From: a bacterium HR15
Lineage (GTDB): Bacteria; Armatimonadota; Fimbriimonadia; Fimbriimonadales; GBS-DC
Assembly (NCBI GenBank): GCA_002898555.1
Contig: BEHR01000008.1
Location: 1 to 64,000, forward strand
Length of the DNA: 64,000 nt
Direction: 5' to 3'
Each line of letters starts with the position of its first letter. The stretch's first letter is position 1. The notes below the pieces were generated by a model, which was not told the origin of the DNA, did not search any database, and saw nothing but the letters and a program-made list of their open reading frames with translations. This document shows, piece by piece, positions 18,240-27,665 of this stretch. The position numbers and the translations under genes are program-made.

Positions 18240-20629
18240 ATGAAGAAACGCACGATGACAACGGTACTTGCTTGGAACCTGCTGCTTGCGCTTGGATTCG
18301 CAGGTTCAGGCAACATTGATTGTTATGTGTACGACATGAAGACGGGCGCAGAGGTACGCAACTACACTGCCCGTCTTGTGGGCACAGGCGGTTATGACCA
18401 AACGGTGACCGTCGGCAATACCAACTATGGCGATTCAGCAATGTGCCCACCAACCAGCTCTACACGCTCACCGTGTCTAAAGACGGCTACTACAGCCGCT
18501 CAATCTACCGGATTATCGTCTCTCATGCCAACACGCGCGGCTTTAATTTAGGCTTGACCCCGACCGATGTTTCCACACGCTTTGCGATTAGCGGGCGTGT
18601 GGTGGACGCCGTGACAAATCAGCCGATCGCGAATGCCTATGTGGTAGGCTACCGTGGCGCCAGCGGCTACCTCACGCGATACATGTACGCCATCACCGAC
18701 TCGCAAGGGCGCTTCACCTTTGAGAACTGTATCCCTGGCTCTTATGCAATCTGGGCGTGGCGCGAGGGTTATTATCAGTCCCCGACCTTGGTCAACAATA
18801 TCGCTGCCGCTGTCAATGATGCGTTGCTGCCCTGCGCTCCGCACGGAACGCCACTTTGTGATTGGATACTGGGTAGATTCTATGACGCTCTCAGTGGCGG
18901 TGAGCTGCGCGTGGGCGAGGCGCTGCTCCAAAGCGAGTCGGGCTGGACAATGCGACTCAACTTTTGGAGCAGCATAGAACTGGAGCGACTCCCCGCCCTC
19001 TTGCGCTACAACATCACCGTGCGCTATGTGAATACCAATACCACCTACCACCCCTCCACTCGCGTCGGCTTTCGGTTCGTGCAAGGAGGGAATAACTATA
19101 CTTCTCACTACCTTGTGCCTGGTGATGTGCAAGTGGGCACGCTGACCGGCGTCGTGCGCAACATGCTGAACGGTCAACCCGTGCCGAACGCTTGGGTCAA
19201 CCTGCGCTATGGGAATCGCTCTATCGCCTCGATGTACACAGATAGCCAAGGGCGATACACTTTCGAAAATGTGCCGCGCGACTATCGCGGATTAGTGGTG
19301 GATATCTCTAAACCTGGCTGGGTGAGCTACTCGTGGCGTCTGCCTGCCCTAACTGCCAGTAGCGTGTCGAACGACCTGTTTATCCGCCCGAATGGAACGC
19401 CCACCGGTAATTTAAGCTTCTATATCTACGATGAGGCGGCAGGTTACTATGTGAATGGCGCGACATTGCAGATTACGCTCCCCAGCGGGCATAGTACCCG
19501 CGTGGATATGGGAGACGGGTATTCTGAATTCATTAGTGGTCTACCTGCTTGGCAGTTATACGATCTGACCGTGACCGCGCCTGGGTATCGGAGCGTTACC
19601 TATGTAGCGCAATCGGTTCCCTATAACTCGGAGCGCAGTGTTAGTTTCTCTCTGCGCCGTTCATCGCAGGCGGTGGGGCGTATTTTGGGCACCGTGCGCG
19701 ACCTGTTCACAAACGCGCCTATTCCGAATGCTGTCGTCTCAAGCTATAGCTCCACACGCACTAACAGTCAAGGACGCTATACGCTTGACGAGCAGCCCAT
19801 AGGAACCTACAACCTAACCGTCAGCGCTGCGGGCTACAACAGTCGTACGGTGCTGGTGCGCGTCTCCAGCGGCGATACCCTGATGGATCTGTTCCTAATA
19901 CCTTTGGAGTACCCGGTGGGGCGCGTGTACGGTTATGTGAACGATGCGACCACCGGCTGGGGGATAGGGAATAGCACCGTGGTAGCCATCGCGCCCAATG
20001 GCTTGACGCTGACCTATCATACCGCGCCCGATTCGAACTATTATGACTTTCCTGGGCTGTCTGCGGAGATGCCGTTTACTTTCATCGCTTCGGCATCGGG
20101 CTATAACTCGGCGCAGGTGGAGAACTTCTGGCCCCGCTGGGGCGACACACACCAGATTGATTTTTCCCTCATGCCCTCTTGGGGCGGTCTGCGCATGGGG
20201 CGCTCTATCAAAGGCAGCGTGCGGCTGTCGGGGTATGAGGGCGATCTGAGCCAGGTATGGCTGACGGTAGAGGCGTACCAGCACGATGCGCTGGTGTGGC
20301 GGCAGGATGTGCGCCTCAATCCCGACGGCTCCTACGAGGTGCAGTGCCCTCTGGAGGAGGTCGCCGACCTGCGCCTGAAAGCCGACCGCTGGATGAGCCA
20401 ATGGCTACCAGCCATCGATTTGGGCAGCGTGGGCACCCTACCTGAAGTGCGCTTCCAGACTATCGGCGATACGAACGACGATGACCGCATCGACGATGGC
20501 GACCTGATGGAGATTCTGTTCCGCTTCGGGCAGAAGGAGCCAAACGCGCCCGACCTGAACGGCGACGGCTATGTGGACGACGCCGACCTACTGCTCGCGC
20601 TCTTGAACTTCGGCGCGAGCGGACGCTAA
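18240..20629 (+). pseudogene. Secreted carboxypeptidase-regulatory-repeat protein, single-base frameshift
   Basis: Translation from ATG 18240 gives a signal peptide (MKKRTMTTVLAWNLLLALGF) and the first beta-domain, then leaves frame at about 18434. The remaining 2.2 kb continue in another frame to 20629. Restoring one T (GATTCAGC to GATTTCAGC) yields ...YG-DFSNVPTNQLYTLTV, matching the paralogue downstream (SVSFSNLPINLTYTVTV). The rejoined product of about 796 residues has three carboxypeptidase regulatory-like units (e.g. VVDAVTNQPIANAYVVGY, VVRNMLNGQPVPNAWVNL, VRDLFTNAPIPNAVVSS) alternating with other beta-domains, and ends with a dockerin-like pair (DDGDLMEILFRFG, DDADLLLALLNFG). It could be a sequencing error, a real mutation or phase variation. 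Confidence 0.8.
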
Positions 20630-20647
20630 GAAAGGAGGTGTCTGCTG

Positions 20648-23023
20648 ATGAGAAAGTCGATTCTCACGCTTGCGAGTATTGGGCTATTGACCACGCTCTG
20701 GGCGCAAACGCCGCAGGGCACGCTGCGAGTGGAAGTGTATGACCTGATTACAGGCAACAGCCTAAGCCAAGCGACGGTGCGGCTGGTCAGCTCAGATAGC
20801 AGCATCGACCGCACAGCCAGTACGGGCAGTAGCAACTCTGTCTCGTTCAGCAACCTACCCATCAACTTGACCTACACGGTCACCGTTTCGCGTGCTGATT
20901 ACCGCACACGCACCCTGCCTGGCATTGCCATCGTCCGTGATACCACGAAATATGTCTCCGCCTATCTGGTCAGTGCGCTCCAGACGGTAGGCAGCGTCGC
21001 GGGCACCGTGCGCGATGCAATGACCAATCAGCCGTTGGCGAACGCTTATGTCTACGCCACGCTCTCCAATCGCTCCGTATGGACGCTGACCGATCAGAAC
21101 GGGCGGTACCAGATCGACGAGCTGCCTCGCGCCACCTATGCGATGTCCGCCGACAAGAGAGGCTATCACTCGCAGGGCGCTTCTTCCAGCGTCAGCCCCA
21201 ACAGCACGACCACAACCGATATGGTGCTGGCACCGCTTAGCGAGCCTGTTGGGGATATATACGGTCGTATTTACGACATCCTTTCCGGCAATAATGTGAA
21301 CAACGCGACTGTGACGCTGATTAGCGACTTGGGGTGGAGCCTGACGGTGAACACGGGCGGCGGAAACTCTTATGGATGGAACAATCTGCCTGTGCGTACG
21401 CGTTATCGACTTGCTGCTACCGCGGAGAACTACCGCACCACCAGCCGCGTGAACATCTTGCTATCGCCTAACTACGACACTGAAGTTAACCTATTTATCG
21501 CCTCCGTGCTGACTTCGGTGGGCAGCTTGAGCGGGCGCGTGTACGATATCCGCACAGGCAATCCCATTCCAAACGCCTTCGTGCAGGTCGCTACGCAAGG
21601 GCGTCCAATCAGCGTCTTCGCCGACAGCAACGGCGTGTTCCAGATCAACGATCTGCCCCCCGTGCTGTACGGGTTGTATGCCTCGCATCTCGATTACTAC
21701 GATCAGGGATTGGATAATATTCCCATTCAGCAGGGCGCAAACAGCGCAAACATCTTACTGACCCCAATAGATATGCCTGTAGGCGCGTTCCGATTTTATG
21801 GGTACGACTTTGGCACAGGCGGAAATGTAAGCAACATGACTATCCGCATTACTGCGCCCAACGGGTTGTCGATGAGCAGTTCCAGTGGTCCTGGTGGCAA
21901 CTCCGACACGATTGGTAACCTACCTGTGGGAATGCCGTTGCGTGTTGAAGCCTTCGCGCCTGGCTATCGCAGCCGTCGGTATGATAATCGTTATGTTCGC
22001 CTGGGGCAAACTGATGACTTCTATGTCTGGTTTGTCTCGGAGGATGTGACGGTCGGTCGGTTGCGCGGGCGCGTGACGAATCTGTTCACGGGCGCAGGTA
22101 TTCCCAACGCTTATGTATCGCTTTCCCAGGTCAACACAGGGCGCTGGGCGCTCACCTACACCGACAGCAACGGGAATTTCGTCATCGACAACCTCTACCC
22201 GACAACCTACGATGTGTATGTGGGCGGGACAGGCTATTACGACTCGGTCGCCTATAACATTCCCGTTGCGGTAGGCGACAACCTGATGGAGTATTCCCTG
22301 ACGCCGTTCAATTATCCTTCGGGGCGGCTCTATGGGGATGTGGTGAACGCCGCAAACAATCAGGGTATCTCGAACGCGTCGGTGCTCCTGATTGCCAGCA
22401 CGGGCACCACGCGCCTCACCTACACAGGCGGCGGTAGCCAGTTCAACTTCTATAACCTGCCGTATGACCTGCGCTACACGGTGATTGGACGCGCCGCGGG
22501 GTTCCAGCCCGGTCAGGTGAGTGGGATTGAAGTACCCGCCTTCAATGAAGTCTATGTGCGATTACCTCTTAATGCGGGCAATCCTGGTCTCATCGGGCGA
22601 CTGGTGCTGCAGGACTTCAACGAAAACCCTGCAGGGCGGGTGCAGGCACAAGTGCAAATTCGCAACCGGGACACGGGGCAGGTCGTGCGCGAAGAGACCG
22701 TCACATTGGGCGATTCAGGCGCGTTCACCGTGCCAAATGTGTCCAGCGGAACCTTCAAGGTCTGGATTAAAGCGCGCGGCTGGCTGGCTACCGAGACCGA
22801 TGGTGTTACCATCCCGAACCTGTTGCCCATCGCCTTTAGCTCCGGCGCGCCTGGCGACGCCAACAACGATAACATCATCGACGACGCTGACCTGTTGGAG
22901 GTGCTGTTCAACTTCGGGCAATCCGACCCGAACTTGGGCGCAGACCTCAACCGTGACGGAATCGTCGATGACGCCGACCTGCTGATTGTGCTGTTCAACT
23001 TCGGGCAGCAAGGCGAGCCATAA
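20648..23023 (+). CDS. Secreted carboxypeptidase-regulatory-repeat protein with dockerin-like tail
   Basis: The 791-residue protein has a signal peptide (MRKSILTLASIGLLTTLWAQ) and is a full-length paralogue of the frameshifted gene 18 bp upstream. Three clear carboxypeptidase regulatory-like units are seen (TVRDAMTNQPLANAYVYA, VYDIRTGNPIPNAFVQV, VTNLFTGAGIPNAYVSL), each ending in a D-x-N/Q-G-x-F/Y turn, alternating with related beta-sandwiches (IYDILSGNNVNNATVTL). The C-terminus has two dockerin-like loops ending DDADLLEVLFNFG and DDADLLIVLFNFG. AAAGGAGGT precedes the ATG. It is likely a long, stalk-like surface protein. Confidence 0.88.
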   Translation: MRKSILTLASIGLLTTLWAQTPQGTLRVEVYDLITGNSLSQATVRLVSSDSSIDRTASTGSSNSVSFSNLPINLTYTVTVSRADYRTRTLPGIAIVRDTTKYVSAYLVSALQTVGSVAGTVRDAMTNQPLANAYVYATLSNRSVWTLTDQNGRYQIDELPRATYAMSADKRGYHSQGASSSVSPNSTTTTDMVLAPLSEPVGDIYGRIYDILSGNNVNNATVTLISDLGWSLTVNTGGGNSYGWNNLPVRTRYRLAATAENYRTTSRVNILLSPNYDTEVNLFIASVLTSVGSLSGRVYDIRTGNPIPNAFVQVATQGRPISVFADSNGVFQINDLPPVLYGLYASHLDYYDQGLDNIPIQQGANSANILLTPIDMPVGAFRFYGYDFGTGGNVSNMTIRITAPNGLSMSSSSGPGGNSDTIGNLPVGMPLRVEAFAPGYRSRRYDNRYVRLGQTDDFYVWFVSEDVTVGRLRGRVTNLFTGAGIPNAYVSLSQVNTGRWALTYTDSNGNFVIDNLYPTTYDVYVGGTGYYDSVAYNIPVAVGDNLMEYSLTPFNYPSGRLYGDVVNAANNQGISNASVLLIASTGTTRLTYTGGGSQFNFYNLPYDLRYTVIGRAAGFQPGQVSGIEVPAFNEVYVRLPLNAGNPGLIGRLVLQDFNENPAGRVQAQVQIRNRDTGQVVREETVTLGDSGAFTVPNVSSGTFKVWIKARGWLATETDGVTIPNLLPIAFSSGAPGDANNDNIIDDADLLEVLFNFGQSDPNLGADLNRDGIVDDADLLIVLFNFGQQGEP

Positions 23024-23046
23024 CCTCCTACGAAGGAGCTTCCATG

Positions 23047-23078
23047 CGTGGCACTGAGGCGGTAGCCTCAGTGCCACG
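23047..23078. terminator. Strong hairpin between converging genes
   Basis: A 14-bp perfect stem (CGTGGCACTGAGGC at 23047-23060, its complement at 23065-23078) with a GGTA loop lies between the surface-protein gene and sdhA. It has no U-tract but is the best candidate for a bidirectional terminator. Confidence 0.6.
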
Positions 23079-23102
23079 GCTCCATTCAAATCCCGCAGGG
23101 GC

Positions 23103-24971
23103 TCAGTTCTTCACCCCCGCTGCGACCTTCGACTCGGTTTTGGTTTCGGTTTTGGGTGCGTCGTAGCGGCGCGGACGCGGCTTAATCAGGTGTGTGTCTA
23201 CCGGCTCATACTCGATGGTCGGACCATCGGGCGTCCATTTTGCCAGCGTGGTCTTGAGGAACCGTTCGTCATCGCGCTGGGGGAACTCCGGCTTATAGTG
23301 TGCGCCGCGGCTCTCGTTGCGTGCCAGCGCACACGCGGTGATGCAGATCGCCAGCTCCAACTGGTGCTGCAGCGTGCGCACAAACGGGATGACCTGATTC
23401 GTCCAGCCCAGGTGGTCGCTGATGTTTGCCCGCTTGACCCGCTCGCGCAGCTCCTTGAGCCGTTCCAGCGTCTGCTGCAGGCGGGCGTTCTCGCGCACCA
23501 CCGTTACATTCTCGTCCATCAGCGTGCGCATCTCATCGGCAAGCTTGTAGGGGTTTTCGGAACCGTTGCGCGAGCCGATTTCACGGAACTGCTCCTCGTG
23601 CCGACGCTGCTCCTGTTCAAACAGGCTGGATGGGAGGTCAAAGGCGGAGGTCTCCAGGCTCTTGAGATACTCCACAATGGCGGGTCCTGCCACCTCGCCC
23701 GCGAACAGGCAGCTCAGCAGCGAGTTCGCGCCCAGCCGGTTCGCCCCGTGATATTGATAGTCCACCTCGCCCACTGCGTACAGTCCGGGGATGTTCGTCA
23801 TTTGGTTGCGCGGATGCACAGGCTCCATCAGCCCATCGCCGTTGGTGGCATAGTCAACCCACAGCCCGCCCATCGAGTAGTGCTGGGCAGGATAGACGCG
23901 CATCGGCACTTCGCACGGATCCTCGCCTACAAACTTCAGATAGATTTCCAGAATGCCCCACAGCTTGCGCTCGACCTGCTCGCGCGGCAGGTGCGTGATG
24001 TCCAGATAGACCTGGTTCTTGCCCTGAATGCCGCGCCGCTGGTTCACGCACACATCGAAAATCTCGCGTGAGGCGATATCGCGCGGCACGAGGTTGCCAT
24101 AGGCGGGATACTTCTCCTCCAGAAAGTACCAGCGGTCATGTTCAGGGATGTCGCGGGGGTGGCGTTTATCGTAGGGGTCTTTGGGCACCCAGACGCGCCC
24201 GCCCTCACCGCGCACACCCTCCGAAATGAGGCGGCACTTGTCCTCGCCAGGGATGGCGGTCGGGTGAATCTGGATGAACTCGCCATTCGCGTAATACGCG
24301 CCCTGCTGATAGCAGATGCTCGCCGCGCTGCCCGTGCAGATGATGGAGTTGGTGGTGTTCTTGAACAGCATGCCGGGTCCGCCGGTGGCAATCACCACCG
24401 CCTCTTCAGGGAAGGCACGGATCTCCATCGTGTGCAGGTTCTGGGCGACCAGCCCGCGACAGACGCCTACATCGTCCAGCACCAGCCCGATGAATTCCCA
24501 GCCTTCGTATTTGGTGACGCGCCCTTCCACCTCCCAGCGGCGCACCTGCTCGTCCAGCGCGTAGAGCAGCTGTTGTCCCGTGGTGGAGCCGGCGAACGCC
24601 GTGCGGTGATGGCGTGTGCCTCCGAACCGACGGAAATCGAGCAGACCCTCCGGCGTGCGGTTGAACGGCACGCCCATCCGGTCCAACAGATAGATAATCG
24701 CAGGGGCACGCTCGCACATGCGCAGCACGGGTGGCTGATTCGCCAGGAAGTCGCCCCCGTAGATGGTGTCATCGAAGTGGATCCAGGGCGAATCGCCCTC
24801 ACCTTTGGTGTTCACCGCACCGTTGATGCCACCCTGCGCACACACTGAGTGGGAGCGCTTCACCGGCACCAGCGAGAACAGATCGACATGCACGCCCGCT
24901 TCGGCTAACTTAATCACGGTCATCAGACCGCCCAATCCGCCACCTACGACTGCCACCTGTCGCTTCGCCAT
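23103..24971 (-). CDS. sdhA: Succinate dehydrogenase/fumarate reductase flavoprotein subunit
   Basis: The 622-residue protein begins MAKRQVAVVGGGLGGLMTVI (FAD-binding Rossmann motif) and has H41 in RSHSVCAQGGING, the histidine that binds FAD covalently. IQIHPTAIPGEDKCRLISEGVRGEGG supplies active-site residues. It is of the Bacillus/epsilonproteobacterial type (cytochrome b558 complexes) and oxidises succinate with menaquinone. ATG 24971 follows CAAGGAGG (11 nt) and TACAAT at 24994-24999. sdhC lies 1.9 kb upstream behind foreign-looking genes, and sdhB is not found downstream, so the operon is dispersed. Confidence 0.95.
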   Translation of the reverse strand: MAKRQVAVVGGGLGGLMTVIKLAEAGVHVDLFSLVPVKRSHSVCAQGGINGAVNTKGEGDSPWIHFDDTIYGGDFLANQPPVLRMCERAPAIIYLLDRMGVPFNRTPEGLLDFRRFGGTRHHRTAFAGSTTGQQLLYALDEQVRRWEVEGRVTKYEGWEFIGLVLDDVGVCRGLVAQNLHTMEIRAFPEEAVVIATGGPGMLFKNTTNSIICTGSAASICYQQGAYYANGEFIQIHPTAIPGEDKCRLISEGVRGEGGRVWVPKDPYDKRHPRDIPEHDRWYFLEEKYPAYGNLVPRDIASREIFDVCVNQRRGIQGKNQVYLDITHLPREQVERKLWGILEIYLKFVGEDPCEVPMRVYPAQHYSMGGLWVDYATNGDGLMEPVHPRNQMTNIPGLYAVGEVDYQYHGANRLGANSLLSCLFAGEVAGPAIVEYLKSLETSAFDLPSSLFEQEQRRHEEQFREIGSRNGSENPYKLADEMRTLMDENVTVVRENARLQQTLERLKELRERVKRANISDHLGWTNQVIPFVRTLQHQLELAICITACALARNESRGAHYKPEFPQRDDERFLKTTLAKWTPDGPTIEYEPVDTHLIKPRPRRYDAPKTETKTESKVAAGVKN

Positions 24972-25062
24972 CGCTTGATGAACCTCCTTGCAGATTGTAC
25001 CCCATCCGCAGGAATCTCCGTCCGCTCTCATGGAAAGCGTGAATGGGGTATCCTGATGGACG

Positions 25063-25359
25063 ATGCGGAGTTTAGCGGAGATACAAGCCATTTTGCGAGC
25101 GCATCAGGCAGAGTTGCGCGAGCGGTACGGGGTGCGATCGATAAGCATCTTCGGTTCCTACGCCCGTGGCGAGCAAACTCCCGAAAGCGATGTTGATCTG
25201 CTGGTGGAGTTGGAAAAGCCCATCGGGTTGCGCTTTTTTGAATTGTGGGACCATCTGGAGTCGATTTTGGGGCTGCGGGTGGACTTACTGACGCCTAACG
25301 CCCTCCGCAGCAAACCCCGACTGCGGCAACTGGTGCAGGAGGACTTGGTGCATGTCTGA
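25063..25359 (+). CDS. MNT-type nucleotidyltransferase (antitoxin-like)
   Basis: The 98-residue protein has the minimal nucleotidyltransferase core: SISIFGSYARGEQTPESDVDLLVE, with the GSxxRGxxxxxSDxDL metal-binding motif, and VDLLTPNAL as the third acidic strand. MntA proteins AMPylate and neutralise the HepT HEPN ribonuclease toxin. Its stop overlaps the start of a hepT-like frame by 8 nt, but that frame ends after 24 codons. TATCCT ends 8 nt before the ATG. It is divergent from sdhA, in the islet that splits sdhA from sdhC. Confidence 0.88.
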   Translation: MRSLAEIQAILRAHQAELRERYGVRSISIFGSYARGEQTPESDVDLLVELEKPIGLRFFELWDHLESILGLRVDLLTPNALRSKPRLRQLVQEDLVHV

Positions 25360-25426
25360 ACGCACAAGCGTCTTGTTCCTGCGCGATATTTTGAATAGTA
25401 TCGAGAAGATTGTACCTCGCCCCTGA
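25352..25426 (+). pseudogene. Truncated HepT-like HEPN toxin
   Basis: Overlapping the MNT gene, ATG 25352 opens a frame of only 24 codons, MSERTSVLFLRDILNSIEKI then VPRP and TGA. The D-I-L-x-x-I-E-K-I pattern is the first helix of HepT/DUF86 proteins, which normally run to about 110-140 residues with an R-x4-6-H site. The rest is missing: 25427-25553 has no HEPN coding potential that I can see. The toxin has been deleted, leaving an orphan antitoxin. Confidence 0.65.
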
Positions 25427-25553
25427 GTTGATCCCTGGGCAAGCTGGCATTAACTACCGAGGCAACGGTCGGTGAAGAGAAAGCGGAGCCGACGCCTGGT
25501 GGGGGCGCCGACTTCAAGAATTCTAAAAACTTACACCCCTCTGCCCGGTCCAT

Positions 25554-26576
25554 CTAAAATACGATTGTTATATCCTGTGGATTAACTCCAGCGGCCGAGA
25601 CTAATGTATATACCGCCCGACATATCCAGTTAGCGCTCCCATGCGTTTCTACATAAATCGTCCCTTGTGAAGTTGAAACCTGAGCTGGTTGGCGCATTGG
25701 GTTCCCTGAAGCGTGTGTCGGGGTCGTATTGTACAAATAAGACTGCCCTTTCAGACCTACCGAAAAGGGTGCGGTTGGGAGTTTGCCTACTCTCACGAGA
25801 TACCTAACGATCTCGATAAGCAAATCCTTCCATGTACGCACCGGGGCTGAGATGTTGTTGGGAAATATTACCTGCTTCGGCTGCTTGCCTGTAACAGGGT
25901 AGCCCTGTCGATGTAAATCTGCTAATGAAACGCCCTGCGAAGCCATGCTTGCCACCCCTGAGGTGGGTGTGGAAGGACTGATCGTTCCTGGGCTGGGCGA
26001 TGAAGACACATATGGCGGCGACGCAGATATCGTTGAAGGCGAACCGATAGAACCTGATGGGAGAGTGGATTGACCAATTGCCGTAGCACTGGAAACTACC
26101 GCAGAAACATTTTGGGCAGGGAGTGGCATGAACGCACGATGCAAACGCATTAAGGCGTAAGCTGTTGGCCCCAAGGGTACCGCTTTGGTGATTTGGAGAT
26201 TAAACAGTATATGTCCACCCTGTACAGTCATATCGTAGAGTTCCCAAGTATCACCATCGGAGATTAAATAGAAAGGAATCTGATTGTGCCAGCAGTACTG
26301 AAAGCCAGTATTCCGTGCGCCTGGTAGGTTACCTTGCCAAGCCTTTGCTTCTAATGCTATATACCTCTGATTGTCCCAGAAGAGTACATAATCCATACGC
26401 CCTGTTGGTGTGGTGTACTCTGGGACGACGATAGTTGGGTCTTCTGTATCCCAGCCCAGCGCGCGCAGCACAGGGTCAATCAGCGCGTAGCGCGTCAGCA
26501 TCTCGTTTTGCTGGAGTGCTGCTCCATGCTGTGCGATTCGGTCTCGCACCTTCAGCAGTGTGTTCATCAATTCCAT
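25554..26576 (-). CDS. PD-(D/E)XK nuclease-like protein (HsdR-N type) with linker and C-terminal domain
   Basis: In this 340-residue protein, residues about 1-140 match the type I restriction R-subunit N-terminal nuclease fold, with the catalytic pattern RMDYVLFW...IALEAKA (D...E-x-K). Residues about 155-225 form a Ser/Pro/Thr-rich low-complexity linker. The C-terminal 110 residues (TWKDLLIEIVRYLVRVGKLP to IYVETHGSANWICRAVYTLV) form a domain often found with such nucleases, which I cannot name. No helicase is present, so it is a stand-alone protein. It lies between the broken HepT and sdhC. The 270 bp before it (26577-26846) hold no gene. Confidence 0.65.
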   Translation of the reverse strand: MELMNTLLKVRDRIAQHGAALQQNEMLTRYALIDPVLRALGWDTEDPTIVVPEYTTPTGRMDYVLFWDNQRYIALEAKAWQGNLPGARNTGFQYCWHNQIPFYLISDGDTWELYDMTVQGGHILFNLQITKAVPLGPTAYALMRLHRAFMPLPAQNVSAVVSSATAIGQSTLPSGSIGSPSTISASPPYVSSSPSPGTISPSTPTSGVASMASQGVSLADLHRQGYPVTGKQPKQVIFPNNISAPVRTWKDLLIEIVRYLVRVGKLPTAPFSVGLKGQSYLYNTTPTHASGNPMRQPAQVSTSQGTIYVETHGSANWICRAVYTLVSAAGVNPQDITIVF

Positions 26577-26770
26577 AGTGAACCTCCATGCGTTGATTCG
26601 CTGGAGTGGGCATTTTTCCTGCTATCTCAACGAAAGGACAGCACTTACTACTTGAGTGTTGGGGTATACCACAGGCTATGGAGACGCCTTCATCTGCATT
26701 TTGCGAGATTGTGTAGGAGTTCCATCGCTAACCGACGCCCCTACGGCTCATGGTACTGTATCATAAATTC

Positions 26771-26791
26771 GTTTACATCCTGATTGTAAAC
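26771..26791. promoter_or_regulatory. Inverted repeat in the sdhC/nuclease gap
   Basis: GTTTACA (26771-26777) and TGTAAAC (26785-26791) form a perfect 7-bp inverted repeat with a 7-nt spacer; GATTGT-AA-ACAATC overlaps its right arm. It could be an operator or a weak terminator after sdhC. Confidence 0.35.
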
Positions 26792-26846
26792 AATCAATGT
26801 GCCTATTGTCTGCCTTACCTGATCCCCATTTGCTAATCCTTACTGG

Positions 26847-27536
26847 CTAATGCCCAGGGGAGGGCACCGGTTCGTGCATGAAGAAGCCCGCCAGCGCAAT
26901 TAGCCCCAGCACGGCAAGCAGAATGAAACCGACCATGCACCAGCGATGGAGCGCACGTTGCGCCCCTTCGCCCACCGTGATACCCCAGCGAATGCAGAAG
27001 TTCCACACGCCGTTGAACAGGTGATAGCTGCTGGCAATCACGCCCAGCGCATACACAGCCACAATCCAGGGGTTCTGAAACTGTGCCTGCATGCCCGCAT
27101 AGTAGATGTCTGTGCCATACAACTTATGACTGATCGAGGTGGAGTAGACATGGTACAACAGGAAAAAGAAGATGTAAACCCCGCTGATACGCTGTAGCGT
27201 GTAGGCAAGGTTCTCACTGAAACGATAACGATAAATGTTTGCCTTGCCGTGATAGGTAATGACAAACCCGTACAACGCATGGAACAGCAGCGGCAAGATA
27301 ACCAGCAACAGCTCCATCGCGTACAGCACCGGCTTGGGCAGAATCACATTGAAAAAGTAGACCACCGCGTTGAAATATTTAGGACCCATCGCGGCGAAGG
27401 AATTGAAAAAGAGGTGCTGCACAAGGTAGTAGCCAACGGGAAAGATGCCCGTCAGCGAATGGAGCTTGTGCAAGGTGTAGTTATCGCCCTTGAGCCATTC
27501 GCGCCAGCCTGCCTTTGGTGCCGTTTGAACACTCAT
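26847..27536 (-). CDS. sdhC: Succinate dehydrogenase cytochrome b558 subunit
   Basis: The 229-residue protein has five membrane segments and histidines placed for two hemes (LHKLHSLTG, LVQHLFFNS, LLFHALYGF, LLYHVYS, SSYHLFNGVWN), as in the single-subunit cytochrome b558 anchors of Bacillus. It passes electrons to menaquinone, in keeping with the mqn genes. GGAGGG is 6 nt from the ATG and TATAAT lies at 27557-27562. In relatives sdhC, sdhA and sdhB are contiguous; here sdhC is cut off from sdhA by the nuclease/MNT islet. Confidence 0.93.
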   Translation of the reverse strand: MSVQTAPKAGWREWLKGDNYTLHKLHSLTGIFPVGYYLVQHLFFNSFAAMGPKYFNAVVYFFNVILPKPVLYAMELLLVILPLLFHALYGFVITYHGKANIYRYRFSENLAYTLQRISGVYIFFFLLYHVYSTSISHKLYGTDIYYAGMQAQFQNPWIVAVYALGVIASSYHLFNGVWNFCIRWGITVGEGAQRALHRWCMVGFILLAVLGLIALAGFFMHEPVPSPGH

Positions 27537-27665
27537 TGCGTGCCCTCCAAAGGGGAATTATACCCCATTATTTATCTCGATGAGGGAACTTAGAAGGGAC
27601 AGGTTCTATCGCGCGCCAAGCAGGAACGGTTCGTTCAGTTTTTGGGCGGGGTAAAATGAGAGGTG

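Noticed and set aside
23047-23078. Long hairpin considered as an insertion-sequence end
   Set aside because: No transposase or target duplication nearby; its place between converging genes fits a terminator.
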